From Algoriphagus iocasae (GTDB lineage: Bacteria > Bacteroidota > Bacteroidia > Cytophagales > Cyclobacteriaceae), in assembly GCF_014206875.1 (NCBI RefSeq), contig NZ_JACIJO010000001.1:310001-374000 (forward strand): a stretch of DNA of 64,000 bases. The letters are read 5' to 3'. Below the pieces are notes generated by a model that ran no database searches, had not been told where the DNA came from, and worked only from the letters and a program-made list of their open reading frames with translations. Position numbers and translations under genes: made by a program. Positions within the stretch are counted from its first letter, which is position 1. Each line of letters begins with the position of its first letter. Below, one piece after another: positions 52,215 through 60,729 of this stretch.

Positions 52215-52679
52215 TTACGAAACCAGCTTTCCTGTAAATCCTTCAAATTTCATAAGAGATTTAGTTTCTCTTTCCAGTTCCAATTGCTCCTGTTCGTAGC
52301 TTTTTGAAATAAACATTGCCAGCGAAATCAACGCAAGATTCTTGATGATGTATTGACCTACCAAGGTAGGGGTGAACCAGGTTTGCCAAATTTCTTCTGT
52401 TAAAACCAAAACTGGAAGAAAAGTGGTAACCATGTGAGCAATGAGTATGTAAAGAGAGATTTTGCTCAGTTTTGGAAAAAGCCAAAGGATGCCTAATGCA
52501 CATTCAAAAAGGCCAAACCCTCTGCAGAAAAGATTGAAATCAATCCAAAAACCAATGGTTTCATTGAAAAGATTTTGCACTAATGCTTCCGCTGGGGAAA
52601 ACCCCAACACCTTTAATATACCAAACCAGAAATAGATTACGAATAAAGAGAAGCGGCCAAGTAAAGCGGAGGTTTTCAT
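52215..52679 (-). CDS. DoxX-like membrane protein
   Basis: A 154-residue protein with four membrane helices: LGRFSLFVIYFWFGILKVLGF, LFECALGILWLFPKL, ISLYILIAHMVTTFLPVLVL and YIIKNLALISLAMFIS. The early WFGILKVLGFSPAE segment is typical of DoxX/DUF417-like proteins. The molecular role is unknown. The C-terminal tail is charged and cytoplasmic. It is convergent with the PhoD-like gene and has no operon partner. Confidence 0.78.
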   Translation of the reverse strand: MKTSALLGRFSLFVIYFWFGILKVLGFSPAEALVQNLFNETIGFWIDFNLFCRGFGLFECALGILWLFPKLSKISLYILIAHMVTTFLPVLVLTEEIWQTWFTPTLVGQYIIKNLALISLAMFISKSYEQEQLELERETKSLMKFEGFTGKLVS

Positions 52680-52778
52680 AGGGTTATTGTTTAGATCTTC
52701 GAAACCTAAACTATCCCCGAAACTCTTCCAATGACAAAAATCAGGTTTTGAGAATTTTGCCGTAATTGAAGTGATTTT

Positions 52779-53951
52779 TTAATACACCCACTTTATCCAT
52801 TTATAGACGATTTCTGTGTAATTATTCTTTTCGTAAATAATCCCAATCATGTTTTCTTTGGGAGCAACCAAATCACTGTAAGCTGTGTATGCCGATTTTC
52901 CAGGGTCTTCAACTCCATCGATCAATATGGATTTTGGCCAGGTTTTTCCTTCGTCATAGCTGAATTTGACTGTTAAATTATTCCTATTTGCAGTGTCAGC
53001 ATTATTTGCATGGACTAAAGTAAATCGACCATTAGAATCGGTTAGTGAATTAATAGACCCTTGGCAAACTGGATCTGGAAGTTCATCCTCAAATTCTTCA
53101 GAATCCCAGGTTTCTCCACCATCAGAAGAAAAAGCCAGAATCCTTTGACGAACATCTCCTTTTTGGTTTCGGATACTCATGATCATCCGATTATTTGGAA
53201 GCTCAGCAGCAATGGATTCATTTGATCCAGGATATGAAATGGATTCGGAAATTCCATAAGTTTTTCCGTGGTCATCGGTAAAGAAACCATGAGCTTGGTA
53301 TTCACTGAAGTTATCCTTAGGATCACCTTTTGAATGATTGGCAGCGACAAAAATTCTTCCTTTATACTTGCCTTCTTGAAACTGAAAAGCATGTCCAGGA
53401 GTGTTGGCGTAATGCCTCCAATCTTCTTGAGAAGTATAAGCCGGATTGAAAGCTGGGTTATTAGGATGATGTGTTTGTTCGGTAATGTTTTCGGGTTCTT
53501 CCCAAGTTTCACCCAAATCAAATGATTTCATCACCCAGACTTCTCTTACTCCGCGATTCATCCGGATATCGTATTCATGATTATTTCCAGTATTGAAAAA
53601 CAGATAAATCACACCCTCAGGATAATCGGGGTCAAACATGTCTACCACCGGAGCAGGATTTCCCGCCTGAAGCGAATCATAATCCACCAGCATTTTCAGC
53701 TCAGACCAAGTAAAACCAAAATCCTTGCTTCGTTTCATCACGAGATTTACATCCCCATAATCATCACTTCCATTGACGCGACCTTCGGCAAAAGCTATTA
53801 GATCTTCGTTTGGCAGGGAAATAATTGCAGGGATTCTATAAATCTTATGGCCTTCCTGTCCCCCTTTAAAAACTATGACATCTTGAGAATAAACATTCGG
53901 AAAAATCAGGAAGAGAGCCAATGCCAATGCAATGGTTGGTAATCTTTTCAT
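52779..53951 (-). CDS. Exported GH33-type sialidase (exo-alpha-sialidase)
   Basis: A 390-residue protein with signal peptide (ALALALFLIFPNVYS-QD). The sialidase RIP motif is YRIPAII (Arg39) and is followed by AEGR (Glu56-Arg58) and DDYGDVNLVMKRS, the region of the acid/base Asp. Asp-boxes: SKDFGFTWSE, SFDLGETWEE, SSDGGETWDS and SYDEGKTWPK. Near the C-terminus the nucleophile region reads AYSDL (Tyr358) and IGIIYEK (Glu374). All points fit a catalytic GH33 sialidase that releases terminal sialic acids. It is divergent from the SusC/SusD pair across a 685-bp AT-rich region, consistent with a glycan utilisation locus. Confidence 0.88.
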   Translation of the reverse strand: MKRLPTIALALALFLIFPNVYSQDVIVFKGGQEGHKIYRIPAIISLPNEDLIAFAEGRVNGSDDYGDVNLVMKRSKDFGFTWSELKMLVDYDSLQAGNPAPVVDMFDPDYPEGVIYLFFNTGNNHEYDIRMNRGVREVWVMKSFDLGETWEEPENITEQTHHPNNPAFNPAYTSQEDWRHYANTPGHAFQFQEGKYKGRIFVAANHSKGDPKDNFSEYQAHGFFTDDHGKTYGISESISYPGSNESIAAELPNNRMIMSIRNQKGDVRQRILAFSSDGGETWDSEEFEDELPDPVCQGSINSLTDSNGRFTLVHANNADTANRNNLTVKFSYDEGKTWPKSILIDGVEDPGKSAYTAYSDLVAPKENMIGIIYEKNNYTEIVYKWIKWVY

Positions 53952-54636
53952 GTGGTTTTGGGTTTTGACGAAATTAAGAGTTTCTTTTTTAAAGAGAGAA
54001 GGCAGAGGATGAATCTTTGGAGGTTGATTTTAAAGAATGGCACTTGGGACTATTACCAAAATCAAAAGAAATCTAAAAAATGAAAACATTTCAGAAACGA
54101 AAAATTAATCATAATATAACATTTGAAAAATTTATTTTATCATGATTAAATTATTGTTATATAATTTTAATGATATAGGATTTTAATTGATGATTTTTAT
54201 TTATAACAAGATTTTTATTTAATGTTGGTTACGTTGATTGATTCAAAATTTATTTTATATAAAGTAATAATTATAAATTATACTTTTTCCGAATTTCTTC
54301 GAATAGAGATTTACACTGCTAAATGAAAAGGAATGAGACAGTAATGTGCCTAGGATAGTCAAAAAATGATTTTTAGACCATTTTTTTGGCTTTGTTTGTT
54401 TTAATTAAATTTTTCTGAATCTAGTTTATTTTGTGTTTTTCCATGTTCTTTTATGATATGATTTGAGTGTTAATTTTTTGTAACAAATTTCATTTTACAA
54501 TTAATATAATGCTAAAGTGTCCTTAACAGGCTAGCGTTATTGAAACCCTACATTTGTGCGATAATTATTAATTACCTGAATAAACAGGATTAATAAAAAG
54601 TATTGTGCTGTTTTTATTTATCCAATAATAAATTTT
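53952..54636. other. Long AT-rich regulatory region between sialidase and susC genes
   Basis: 685 bp without a gene. The part 54060-54500 is strongly AT-rich with many short runs of A and T. It must hold the control signals of both divergent units. A candidate -7 element is listed separately. Confidence 0.6.
54549..54556 (+). promoter_or_regulatory. Candidate -7 element of the susC promoter
   Basis: TACATTTG, a perfect TAnnTTTG match, 81 nt before the start codon. No TTTG stands at the -33 position. TGAAACCC immediately upstream resembles an ECF-sigma -35 box, which cannot be decided from one sequence. Confidence 0.3.
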
Positions 54637-57600
54637 ATGAATACAAATTTACGATTGTCTAAAATCATCTATGCATCAGCGTTTTTGATTATTGGAGCTG
54701 GGATTACCTCCAGTCCATCGCGCTTGTTCGCAAAAGGGTTGGGTACTTCGGGAAACTTGTCCTCCAGTTTATCTCTTGCAGATAATTTGCTGGCCAAAGA
54801 ATCAATTTCCGGTAAGGTTACCGACGAGCTAGGAGAGCCACTTCCAGGAGCAACTGTTTTGGTTAAAGGCACCATGAATGGAACCGTGACTGATCTTGAC
54901 GGGAACTTCTCAATCGACGCTGCATCCGGAGCTGTTCTTCAGGTTTCCTATGTAGGGTATGTCATGCAGGAAATTTCTGTTAATGGCCAATCCATTATCA
55001 ATGTTCAACTAGAGCCAGATGCGACTCAATTGGATGAATTGGTGGTAATCGGATACGGAACTCAAAAGAGATCTGATGTGACCGGAGCTATTGGTTCGGT
55101 AAAAACTGAAGATTTCAATAAAGGTGTCATTTCAAACCCTGTGGATCTTTTGCAAGGTAAAGTATCTGGTGTCAATATTACCTCTACCAGTGGTGAGCCT
55201 GGCGCAAATCAAAATGTGATCATTAGAGGGATTGGTAGTTTAAGATCAGGAACTCAGCCATTGTATGTTTTAGATGGCTTTTTACTTGACAATTCGGATA
55301 CTGGGATCGCTTCTAATCCGCTAAACTTTTTGAATCCTGGCGATATCGAGAGCATCGATGTCCTTAAGGATGCTAGTGCAACGGCCTTGTATGGTTCCAG
55401 AGCTTCCAATGGGGTTGTGGTAATTACTACTAAAAAAGGTAAAAAGGGAACTTCACAGATGAATTTCTCAGCATCAACGGCATGGTCTTCCATGGCCAAG
55501 AAGATTGATGTTTTCAGTGCTGATGAATTCAGAAATGAAGTGGTAGCTGCTGGTGGAGCCTTGGAAGATTTTGGTGGAAATACAGACTGGCAAGATGAAT
55601 TAACTCAGACCGGACTTTCCCAGAATTACAATTTCTCCATGAGTGGAGCCAATACTGAGAAGTTTTCATATTTCACTTCTTTGGGATATCAAGATCAGGA
55701 AGGTATTCTGAAAAACTCTGAGTTGAAGCGCTATTCTGGAAAGTTGAATATGAATCAGAAAGCCTTTGAAGGGCGATTGATTGTAGACTATAACTTGACT
55801 GCTTCTTATACTGAGAATTTAAGACCAAGCATTACTTCCAGCATCAGCGATATGCTGAGTTTAAATCCAACAATCCCTGCTTACACAGATGGTGAGCCAA
55901 CCATGTTGAATACTAATGCATTGAATCCTTTAAAACGATATGAGCTTTATACGGATAATGCTGCCAATAACAGGATTTTAGGTACGATTTCACCTTCATT
56001 TGAGATTTTCGAAGGCCTTGTTTACAAATTAAATCTGGGCGTGGATTACTCTACTACCAATAGATATCAGCAGTATAAGCCATACTCTGGTGTAATCAAT
56101 GAATCCAATATTTCTGATGGTTCTTTGGATGAATATGTCAATTCCAATATCAATAAGTTGATTGAAAACACCCTGACCTATAACTGGAACACGGATGTTC
56201 ACCATGTGACTGTTTTGGCTGGACATTCCTACCAAACATTTTTGGATGAGTTCAGATTGACTTCTGCGAGAGGTTTTGCTGATAATAATATTGAACCGAG
56301 ATATCAGGATCACAACAGTACCAGTGAGTACCCTACGACGGTTACCTCTTCGGCTGTTAGAAATGAACTTCAATCCTTTTTCGGAAGACTTAATTATACC
56401 TATTCAGACAAGTATTTATTCACGGCTACTTTCCGTGCAGACGGATCTTCCAAATTTGGTGACAATAACAAATACGGGTACTTCCCATCATTTGCATTGG
56501 GTTGGAATATCAGCAATGAAGAGTTCATGGCAAATTCGGTTTTTAACAACTTGAAACTGCGAACCAGCTGGGGTAAAACCGGTAACCAGGAGATTCCTTC
56601 TAAAATCACCAAAGCAAGTTATGCAGAGGATAGATTGTCTTCAGGTTCAGGAAGTTTGAATACTTATCCTATCGATACTGATGGCAATACTTTGGATAGC
56701 TATCCATATGGAATTGTGTTTACTCGATTGGCAAATCCTGACTTGCAGTGGGAAGTTTCCACTCAGTTTGATGTCGGAGTTGATTTCGCTTTCCTTAACA
56801 ACAGATTGACAGGTACTTTGGATTACTTCAAAAAAGTGTCTTCCAATATCTTGCTTGAAATTGTCCCTGCAGATCCGGTTCAGCCTACTTCTACTTATTG
56901 GGATAATATCAAGGATATGGAAATCCATAACAGCGGTATTGAAATCGCTTTGGATTATGCAGGCAATGCGGATAGAGCATTTACTTACAACATCGGAGGT
57001 AATGTTACTTTCATCCAAAATGAGGTAAAAGATTCCCCTTACTCAGTTTTGACCACAGGTGCTGCTCAGGGTGCTGGTCAAACAGGTGCCACAATTAACG
57101 GGTATATCAATAACCAGCCGATTGGAGCTTTCTACATGCTTCAATTTGATGGAATCACTGAAGATGGAGTCAATAAATTCAAAGATATCAACGGCGATGG
57201 TGAAATCTTGGATAATGACAGAAGCGTAGTCGGAAGTGCTATTCCAAAAGTGATCTACGGTTTTCATACCAATTTTAAATACAAAGCTTTTGACTTGGGC
57301 TTGAACTTTAACGGAACTGCTGGAAGTAAAATTTACAACCACACAGCGATGTCATTATTTACCAAAGCCCAATTATCCAGATCAAATAACACCACTGATT
57401 TCGCGAACGAATTCCCGGAAGAGTCTTTCAATAACTCCAATACTGTTTCGACAAGATTCTTAGAAAGTGGCTCTTTCTTCAGATTGAACAATGCTACTTT
57501 AGGATATAATCTGAATATGGATGCGGTTGGGTTACGTGATGTTTTCCAAAATATCCGCCTTTCTGTAACCGGCCAAAATTTATTTGTGATCACAGATTAT

Positions 57601-57723
57601 TCAGGATTTGATCCTGAGGTAAATACTGGTTCTACTGCCGGTGGAATCCAGACCTTCGGAATTGATCGATTTACCTATCCAAGAGCGAGAACCTTCTCGA
57701 TCAACCTGAATTTAACTTTCTAA
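54637..57723 (+). CDS. SusC/RagA-family TonB-dependent outer-membrane transporter
   Basis: A 1028-residue protein. N-terminal signal region about 1-32, then a carboxypeptidase-regulatory-like domain (ISGKVTDELGEPLPGATVLVKG, about 56-125). The SusC marker LDELVVIGYGTQKRSDVTGA precedes the plug domain (GKVSGVNITSTSGEPGANQNVIIRGIGSL and IDVLKDASATALYGSRASNGVVVITTKKGK, 55333-55446). The 22-strand barrel fills the rest and ends in Phe (INLNLTF). There is no N-terminal STN domain, so regulation by transmembrane anti-sigma signalling is not expected. It works with the SusD-like lipoprotein encoded 40 nt downstream to import a glycan fragment. Confidence 0.95.
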   Translation: MNTNLRLSKIIYASAFLIIGAGITSSPSRLFAKGLGTSGNLSSSLSLADNLLAKESISGKVTDELGEPLPGATVLVKGTMNGTVTDLDGNFSIDAASGAVLQVSYVGYVMQEISVNGQSIINVQLEPDATQLDELVVIGYGTQKRSDVTGAIGSVKTEDFNKGVISNPVDLLQGKVSGVNITSTSGEPGANQNVIIRGIGSLRSGTQPLYVLDGFLLDNSDTGIASNPLNFLNPGDIESIDVLKDASATALYGSRASNGVVVITTKKGKKGTSQMNFSASTAWSSMAKKIDVFSADEFRNEVVAAGGALEDFGGNTDWQDELTQTGLSQNYNFSMSGANTEKFSYFTSLGYQDQEGILKNSELKRYSGKLNMNQKAFEGRLIVDYNLTASYTENLRPSITSSISDMLSLNPTIPAYTDGEPTMLNTNALNPLKRYELYTDNAANNRILGTISPSFEIFEGLVYKLNLGVDYSTTNRYQQYKPYSGVINESNISDGSLDEYVNSNINKLIENTLTYNWNTDVHHVTVLAGHSYQTFLDEFRLTSARGFADNNIEPRYQDHNSTSEYPTTVTSSAVRNELQSFFGRLNYTYSDKYLFTATFRADGSSKFGDNNKYGYFPSFALGWNISNEEFMANSVFNNLKLRTSWGKTGNQEIPSKITKASYAEDRLSSGSGSLNTYPIDTDGNTLDSYPYGIVFTRLANPDLQWEVSTQFDVGVDFAFLNNRLTGTLDYFKKVSSNILLEIVPADPVQPTSTYWDNIKDMEIHNSGIEIALDYAGNADRAFTYNIGGNVTFIQNEVKDSPYSVLTTGAAQGAGQTGATINGYINNQPIGAFYMLQFDGITEDGVNKFKDINGDGEILDNDRSVVGSAIPKVIYGFHTNFKYKAFDLGLNFNGTAGSKIYNHTAMSLFTKAQLSRSNNTTDFANEFPEESFNNSNTVSTRFLESGSFFRLNNATLGYNLNMDAVGLRDVFQNIRLSVTGQNLFVITDYSGFDPEVNTGSTAGGIQTFGIDRFTYPRARTFSINLNLTF

Positions 57724-57763
57724 AAAAAGAATGATCAGTAAATCATTTAGAAATCATAGACAC

Positions 57764-59509
57764 ATGAAAAATCATAGATTTTACAAAATACTACCTATTG
57801 CTGCTTTCTTAATCTCATTCTTGGGCTGTACCGATTTGGATGAGGAAGTACTCGATGAGTCACTTACAGGCACGGGTCAAGCAGAAGTAATCAGCGGTTC
57901 AATTGCTCCAGTTTATGGAATGCTTCGTCAAGTTTGGATGCACACAGTCAATTTTGGACTTCAGGAAGTAGCATCTGATGAAGGAATTCTACCTTACCGT
58001 GGAGGAACAGACTGGTTTGATGGCGGTAAATTTATTGCTGTTCACCAACACTTGATGACACCTACCAATGGTTTGGTGGGGGATGCCTGGACTTATATTA
58101 CTTTGACTTTGTCCAGAGCAGTTTTGGCAGAGGAAAGAATGAGACTGGAAGTGGAAAATGGAAATTCCAGTGCTCAGGATGCGATGTATGAGATGACTGC
58201 AATGAAAGCTTATCTCAATATGCTTGCATTGGATAATTGGGGTTTGGTTTTCAAAAAGGATGCTTCCAATGAGCTTTCAGAAATCCTTCGAGGACAAGAT
58301 GCCATTGATTATTTGGAAAGCGAATTACTTTCTGTAGTTGATGTGATTAACAGCAACAAAGGACCTGGAAGGATGAACAAATTTGCTGTAAATGCATTGC
58401 TAGCTCGACTTTATCTGAATGCGGCTGTGTACCGTGATCCTTACGGAATGCCTGATTTCAGAGACGCTGACTTGGATAAAGTAATCCAATACACCAATAA
58501 TATCATCGAGGGACCTTTTGCTCTTTCTCCGGAATATTTTGAATTGTTCAACGATGATAACAACACCAATCCTGAAATCATCTTCTCTCTAGACCAAAGA
58601 GGTGTGCTTCAGACAGAGCATAGCAGATGGCAATATTGGTCAATTTCTGGTGATCAAGTTCCAAGACCTGAGTTTCCAAGCACCAGAGGAACTGATGCGG
58701 TAGCTGTCACTCCAAGTTTTTATCAGACATGGGTAGATGCTTATGGTGAGGTGGATCCAGCTGATGCGGACGCAAGATTCTTCCAAGAGAATACTGTGAT
58801 TCCTGATGAATTGAAAGATTTAACCGGAGTGAATCCAACTAATGATGAGGATCATTTCTACACTGTTGAAGCCACAGATTTTGAGATTGATAGAGGGATC
58901 CTTCGCAATATCATCTGGGGTCCAAGAAAAGATGGAAGCGGAAATATCATGACTGACGAAAATGGCAAGGTGAAAATCTATCCAGTGATCAACAGAAGAA
59001 GCAGTGGAGCAAATATCCGCTACGTAGACCATACGCTCAAAGTGGATTTTACCACAGAGGGTAGCCTTCATAATGCTGGATACAGATTTTCAAAATATCA
59101 GTTCAGCCATACTGCAACGAACTGTTGTAGCAACAGCAGCGTGGATATTGTTTTGATCCGTTTGGGAGAAATTTATCTGATGCGTGCTGAAGCAAAACTT
59201 AGAAAAGGAGATACTGCTGGTGCATTGGCGGATATCAATACTTTGAGAACATCAAGAAATGCCCGTCCGGCACAGACTCCAGCTCCGCTTAACTCCATCG
59301 ATTTGGATATATTATTCCGTGAGTCAGGATTTGAATTGTATTGGGAAGGTCATAGAAGAGTTTACCAGATCAGATATGGCAAATACGAGGATAGTTGGAC
59401 TGAGAAAACCAATTCGGATGTCAACAAAAGGTTATTCCCGATTCCTCAAAAAGCAATGGATGGAGCATCCAGTGAAGCAGGATTTTTGGTTCAGAACCCT
59501 GGTTATTAA
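57764..59509 (+). CDS. SusD/RagB-family nutrient-binding surface lipoprotein
   Basis: A 581-residue protein from ATG 57764, which gives a lipoprotein signal (FYKILPIAAFLISFLGC). An in-frame ATG at 57731 would add 11 residues before it. TPR-like helices and the SusD C-terminal region are recognisable: FAVNALLARLYLNAAVY, EIIFSLDQRG, then VLIRLGEIYLMRAEAKLRKGDTAGALADINTLRTSR (59149-59256) and FELYWEGHRRVYQIRYGKY. It caps the SusC barrel. The probable substrate is a sialylated or related glycan, judged only from the divergent sialidase gene. Confidence 0.95.
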   Translation: MKNHRFYKILPIAAFLISFLGCTDLDEEVLDESLTGTGQAEVISGSIAPVYGMLRQVWMHTVNFGLQEVASDEGILPYRGGTDWFDGGKFIAVHQHLMTPTNGLVGDAWTYITLTLSRAVLAEERMRLEVENGNSSAQDAMYEMTAMKAYLNMLALDNWGLVFKKDASNELSEILRGQDAIDYLESELLSVVDVINSNKGPGRMNKFAVNALLARLYLNAAVYRDPYGMPDFRDADLDKVIQYTNNIIEGPFALSPEYFELFNDDNNTNPEIIFSLDQRGVLQTEHSRWQYWSISGDQVPRPEFPSTRGTDAVAVTPSFYQTWVDAYGEVDPADADARFFQENTVIPDELKDLTGVNPTNDEDHFYTVEATDFEIDRGILRNIIWGPRKDGSGNIMTDENGKVKIYPVINRRSSGANIRYVDHTLKVDFTTEGSLHNAGYRFSKYQFSHTATNCCSNSSVDIVLIRLGEIYLMRAEAKLRKGDTAGALADINTLRTSRNARPAQTPAPLNSIDLDILFRESGFELYWEGHRRVYQIRYGKYEDSWTEKTNSDVNKRLFPIPQKAMDGASSEAGFLVQNPGY

Positions 59510-59533
59510 AACCTATTAAACTTTAAAAGAATA

Positions 59534-59561
59534 AAAGCCGATGAGATTTCTCATCGGCTTT
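59534..59561 (+). terminator. Terminator of the susC-susD pair
   Basis: Perfect 13-bp stem AAAGCCGATGAGA / TCTCATCGGCTTT with loop TT, followed by ATTGTTTTT. Confidence 0.9.
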
Positions 59562-59602
59562 ATTGTTTTTCATTTGCAGTTCGTGGTGACTGGATCGGGG
59601 GG

Positions 59603-59704
59603 ACTGATCGTGCCTTTGGCACTCTTGGGTTCTTTTTCGCTCCTATTCCCCGAATTTCGCTTCGCTGTATTCGGGGTTGATACTGAAAATGCCTATGGCA
59701 TTTA
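59603..59704 (+). repeat. RAYT-flanking repeat A, left copy
   Basis: It holds GTGCC-TTT-GGCAC, then CCCCGAAT...ATTCGGGG and GCC-TAT-GGCA hairpins. About 100 bp, nearly identical to the right copy at 60317-60419 in the same orientation. Confidence 0.85.
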
Positions 59705-59740
59705 GGTTTGTTCCTTAAGTAGGGTTTTGTTTTGAATCCT

Positions 59741-59832
59741 TGCCAACGGCAAGTTAGGTAACTGCCCAGAATGTAATTCTGGGTTATAAAAAGTTTATAT
59801 TTAAATGAAGTGCCAAAGGCACGATCGGTATT
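59741..59832 (+). repeat. RAYT-flanking repeat B, left copy
   Basis: It contains GCC-AAC-GGC, CCCAGAAT-GTA-ATTCTGGG and GTGCC-AAA-GGCAC followed by GATCGGTAT. The last hairpin with its flank is the reverse complement of the first hairpin of repeat A (ATCGTGCCTTTGGCACT). The right copy is at 60565-60653. Confidence 0.85.
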
Positions 59833-59854
59833 GTAAACTTAATTTTTCTTATTT

Positions 59855-60301
59855 ATGCCGCAGTCCTTATCCAAAGTTTATCTGCATATTATTTTTTCTA
59901 CCAAAGAAAGAAAACCACTTATCACTACTGAAATAAAGCCGATTTTGCAGGCCTATGTTATTAAGCTCGGAGCCAATCTTGCAGTTTTTACAGAGGAGAT
60001 ATATGCCAATCCTGACCACATTCATTGGCTATGTACTTTGCCAAGAACTCTTTCAATTGCTGATTTAGTGCAAAAAGTCAAGATATCCAGTTCTAATAAA
60101 ATTACCTCTCTTGGATTAAATAATTTTCATTGGCAAAAAGGCTATGCAGCTTTTTCCGTGAGTCAATCGAAGTTGAGAATTGTGAAGAAATATATTCAGA
60201 ATCAAGAAGAACACCACCGCAAACAAACATTTAAAGAGGAGTATGTTCGATTTTTGGAAGAGTATAAAATGGACTATGACCCAAAATATGTGTGGGATTG
60301 A
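59855..60301 (+). CDS. REP-associated tyrosine transposase (RAYT; Y1/IS200-like)
   Basis: A 148-residue single-domain Y1 transposase. The metal-binding HUH motif is His55-Ile-His57 in ANPDHIHWL, the N-terminal pattern KVYLHIIFSTKERKPLI is typical, and the catalytic tyrosine is probably Tyr113 in RIVKKYIQNQEEHH. It is not part of an IS200 element with simple ends; instead duplicated hairpin blocks lie on both sides, the hallmark of RAYT genes that act on REP sequences. All motifs are intact. A start at ATG 59855 begins 22 nt after repeat B. Confidence 0.92.
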   Translation: MPQSLSKVYLHIIFSTKERKPLITTEIKPILQAYVIKLGANLAVFTEEIYANPDHIHWLCTLPRTLSIADLVQKVKISSSNKITSLGLNNFHWQKGYAAFSVSQSKLRIVKKYIQNQEEHHRKQTFKEEYVRFLEEYKMDYDPKYVWD

Positions 60302-60316
60302 TTTTAATAAATCTTT

Positions 60317-60419
60317 ACTGATCGTGCCTTTGGCACTCTTGGGTTCATATTCGCTCCTAATCCCCGAATTTCGCTTCGCTGTATTCGGGGTTGATACTGA
60401 AAGTGCCTTTGGCATTTTA
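60317..60419 (+). repeat. RAYT-flanking repeat A, right copy
   Basis: Begins 15 nt after the transposase stop codon with ACTGATCGTGCC and repeats the hairpins of the left copy (59603-59704) with only a few differences. Same orientation. Confidence 0.85.
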
Positions 60420-60564
60420 GCGCAGAATTCTAAAAAGTAAATTAGGATAAAATTATCAGTCTTATTTTGGTTGAAATTAGACTTAGTATTGCCATTCTTT
60501 TCCTCTTAGAAGAGATTTTGAAAAGGTTAAATTCATTTTAGACAGTTGGAGCAGGGGTAACATT

Positions 60565-60653
60565 TGCCAAAGGCAAAACCAGTAATTGCCCAGAATGCAA
60601 TTCTGGGTTTTAAAAGATTTATTTTAATAAGAGTGCCAAAGGCACGATCGGTA
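60565..60653 (+). repeat. RAYT-flanking repeat B, right copy
   Basis: TGCC-AAA-GGCA, CCCAGAAT-GCA-ATTCTGGG and GTGCC-AAA-GGCAC hairpins, matching the left copy at 59741-59832. About 145 bp of unrelated sequence separate it from the right copy of repeat A, against about 36 bp on the left side. Confidence 0.82.
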
Positions 60654-60667
60654 TTTTTTAATAGAAG

Positions 60668-60697
60668 GAAAAAGCCATTCCAAAGACCTGAATGGCT
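60668..60697 (-). terminator. Terminator of the phosphoesterase gene pair
   Basis: Stem AGCCATTC / GAATGGCT with a 9-nt loop; on the minus strand it is followed by TTTTTCC. Confidence 0.82.
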
Positions 60698-60729
60698 AAA
60701 TGAAGACAAAGCAAAAGGGAAATATTAAC

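Noticed and set aside
59603-60653. CRISPR array
   Set aside because: The repeats are hairpins of several kinds around a transposase gene, with no regular repeat-spacer pattern.
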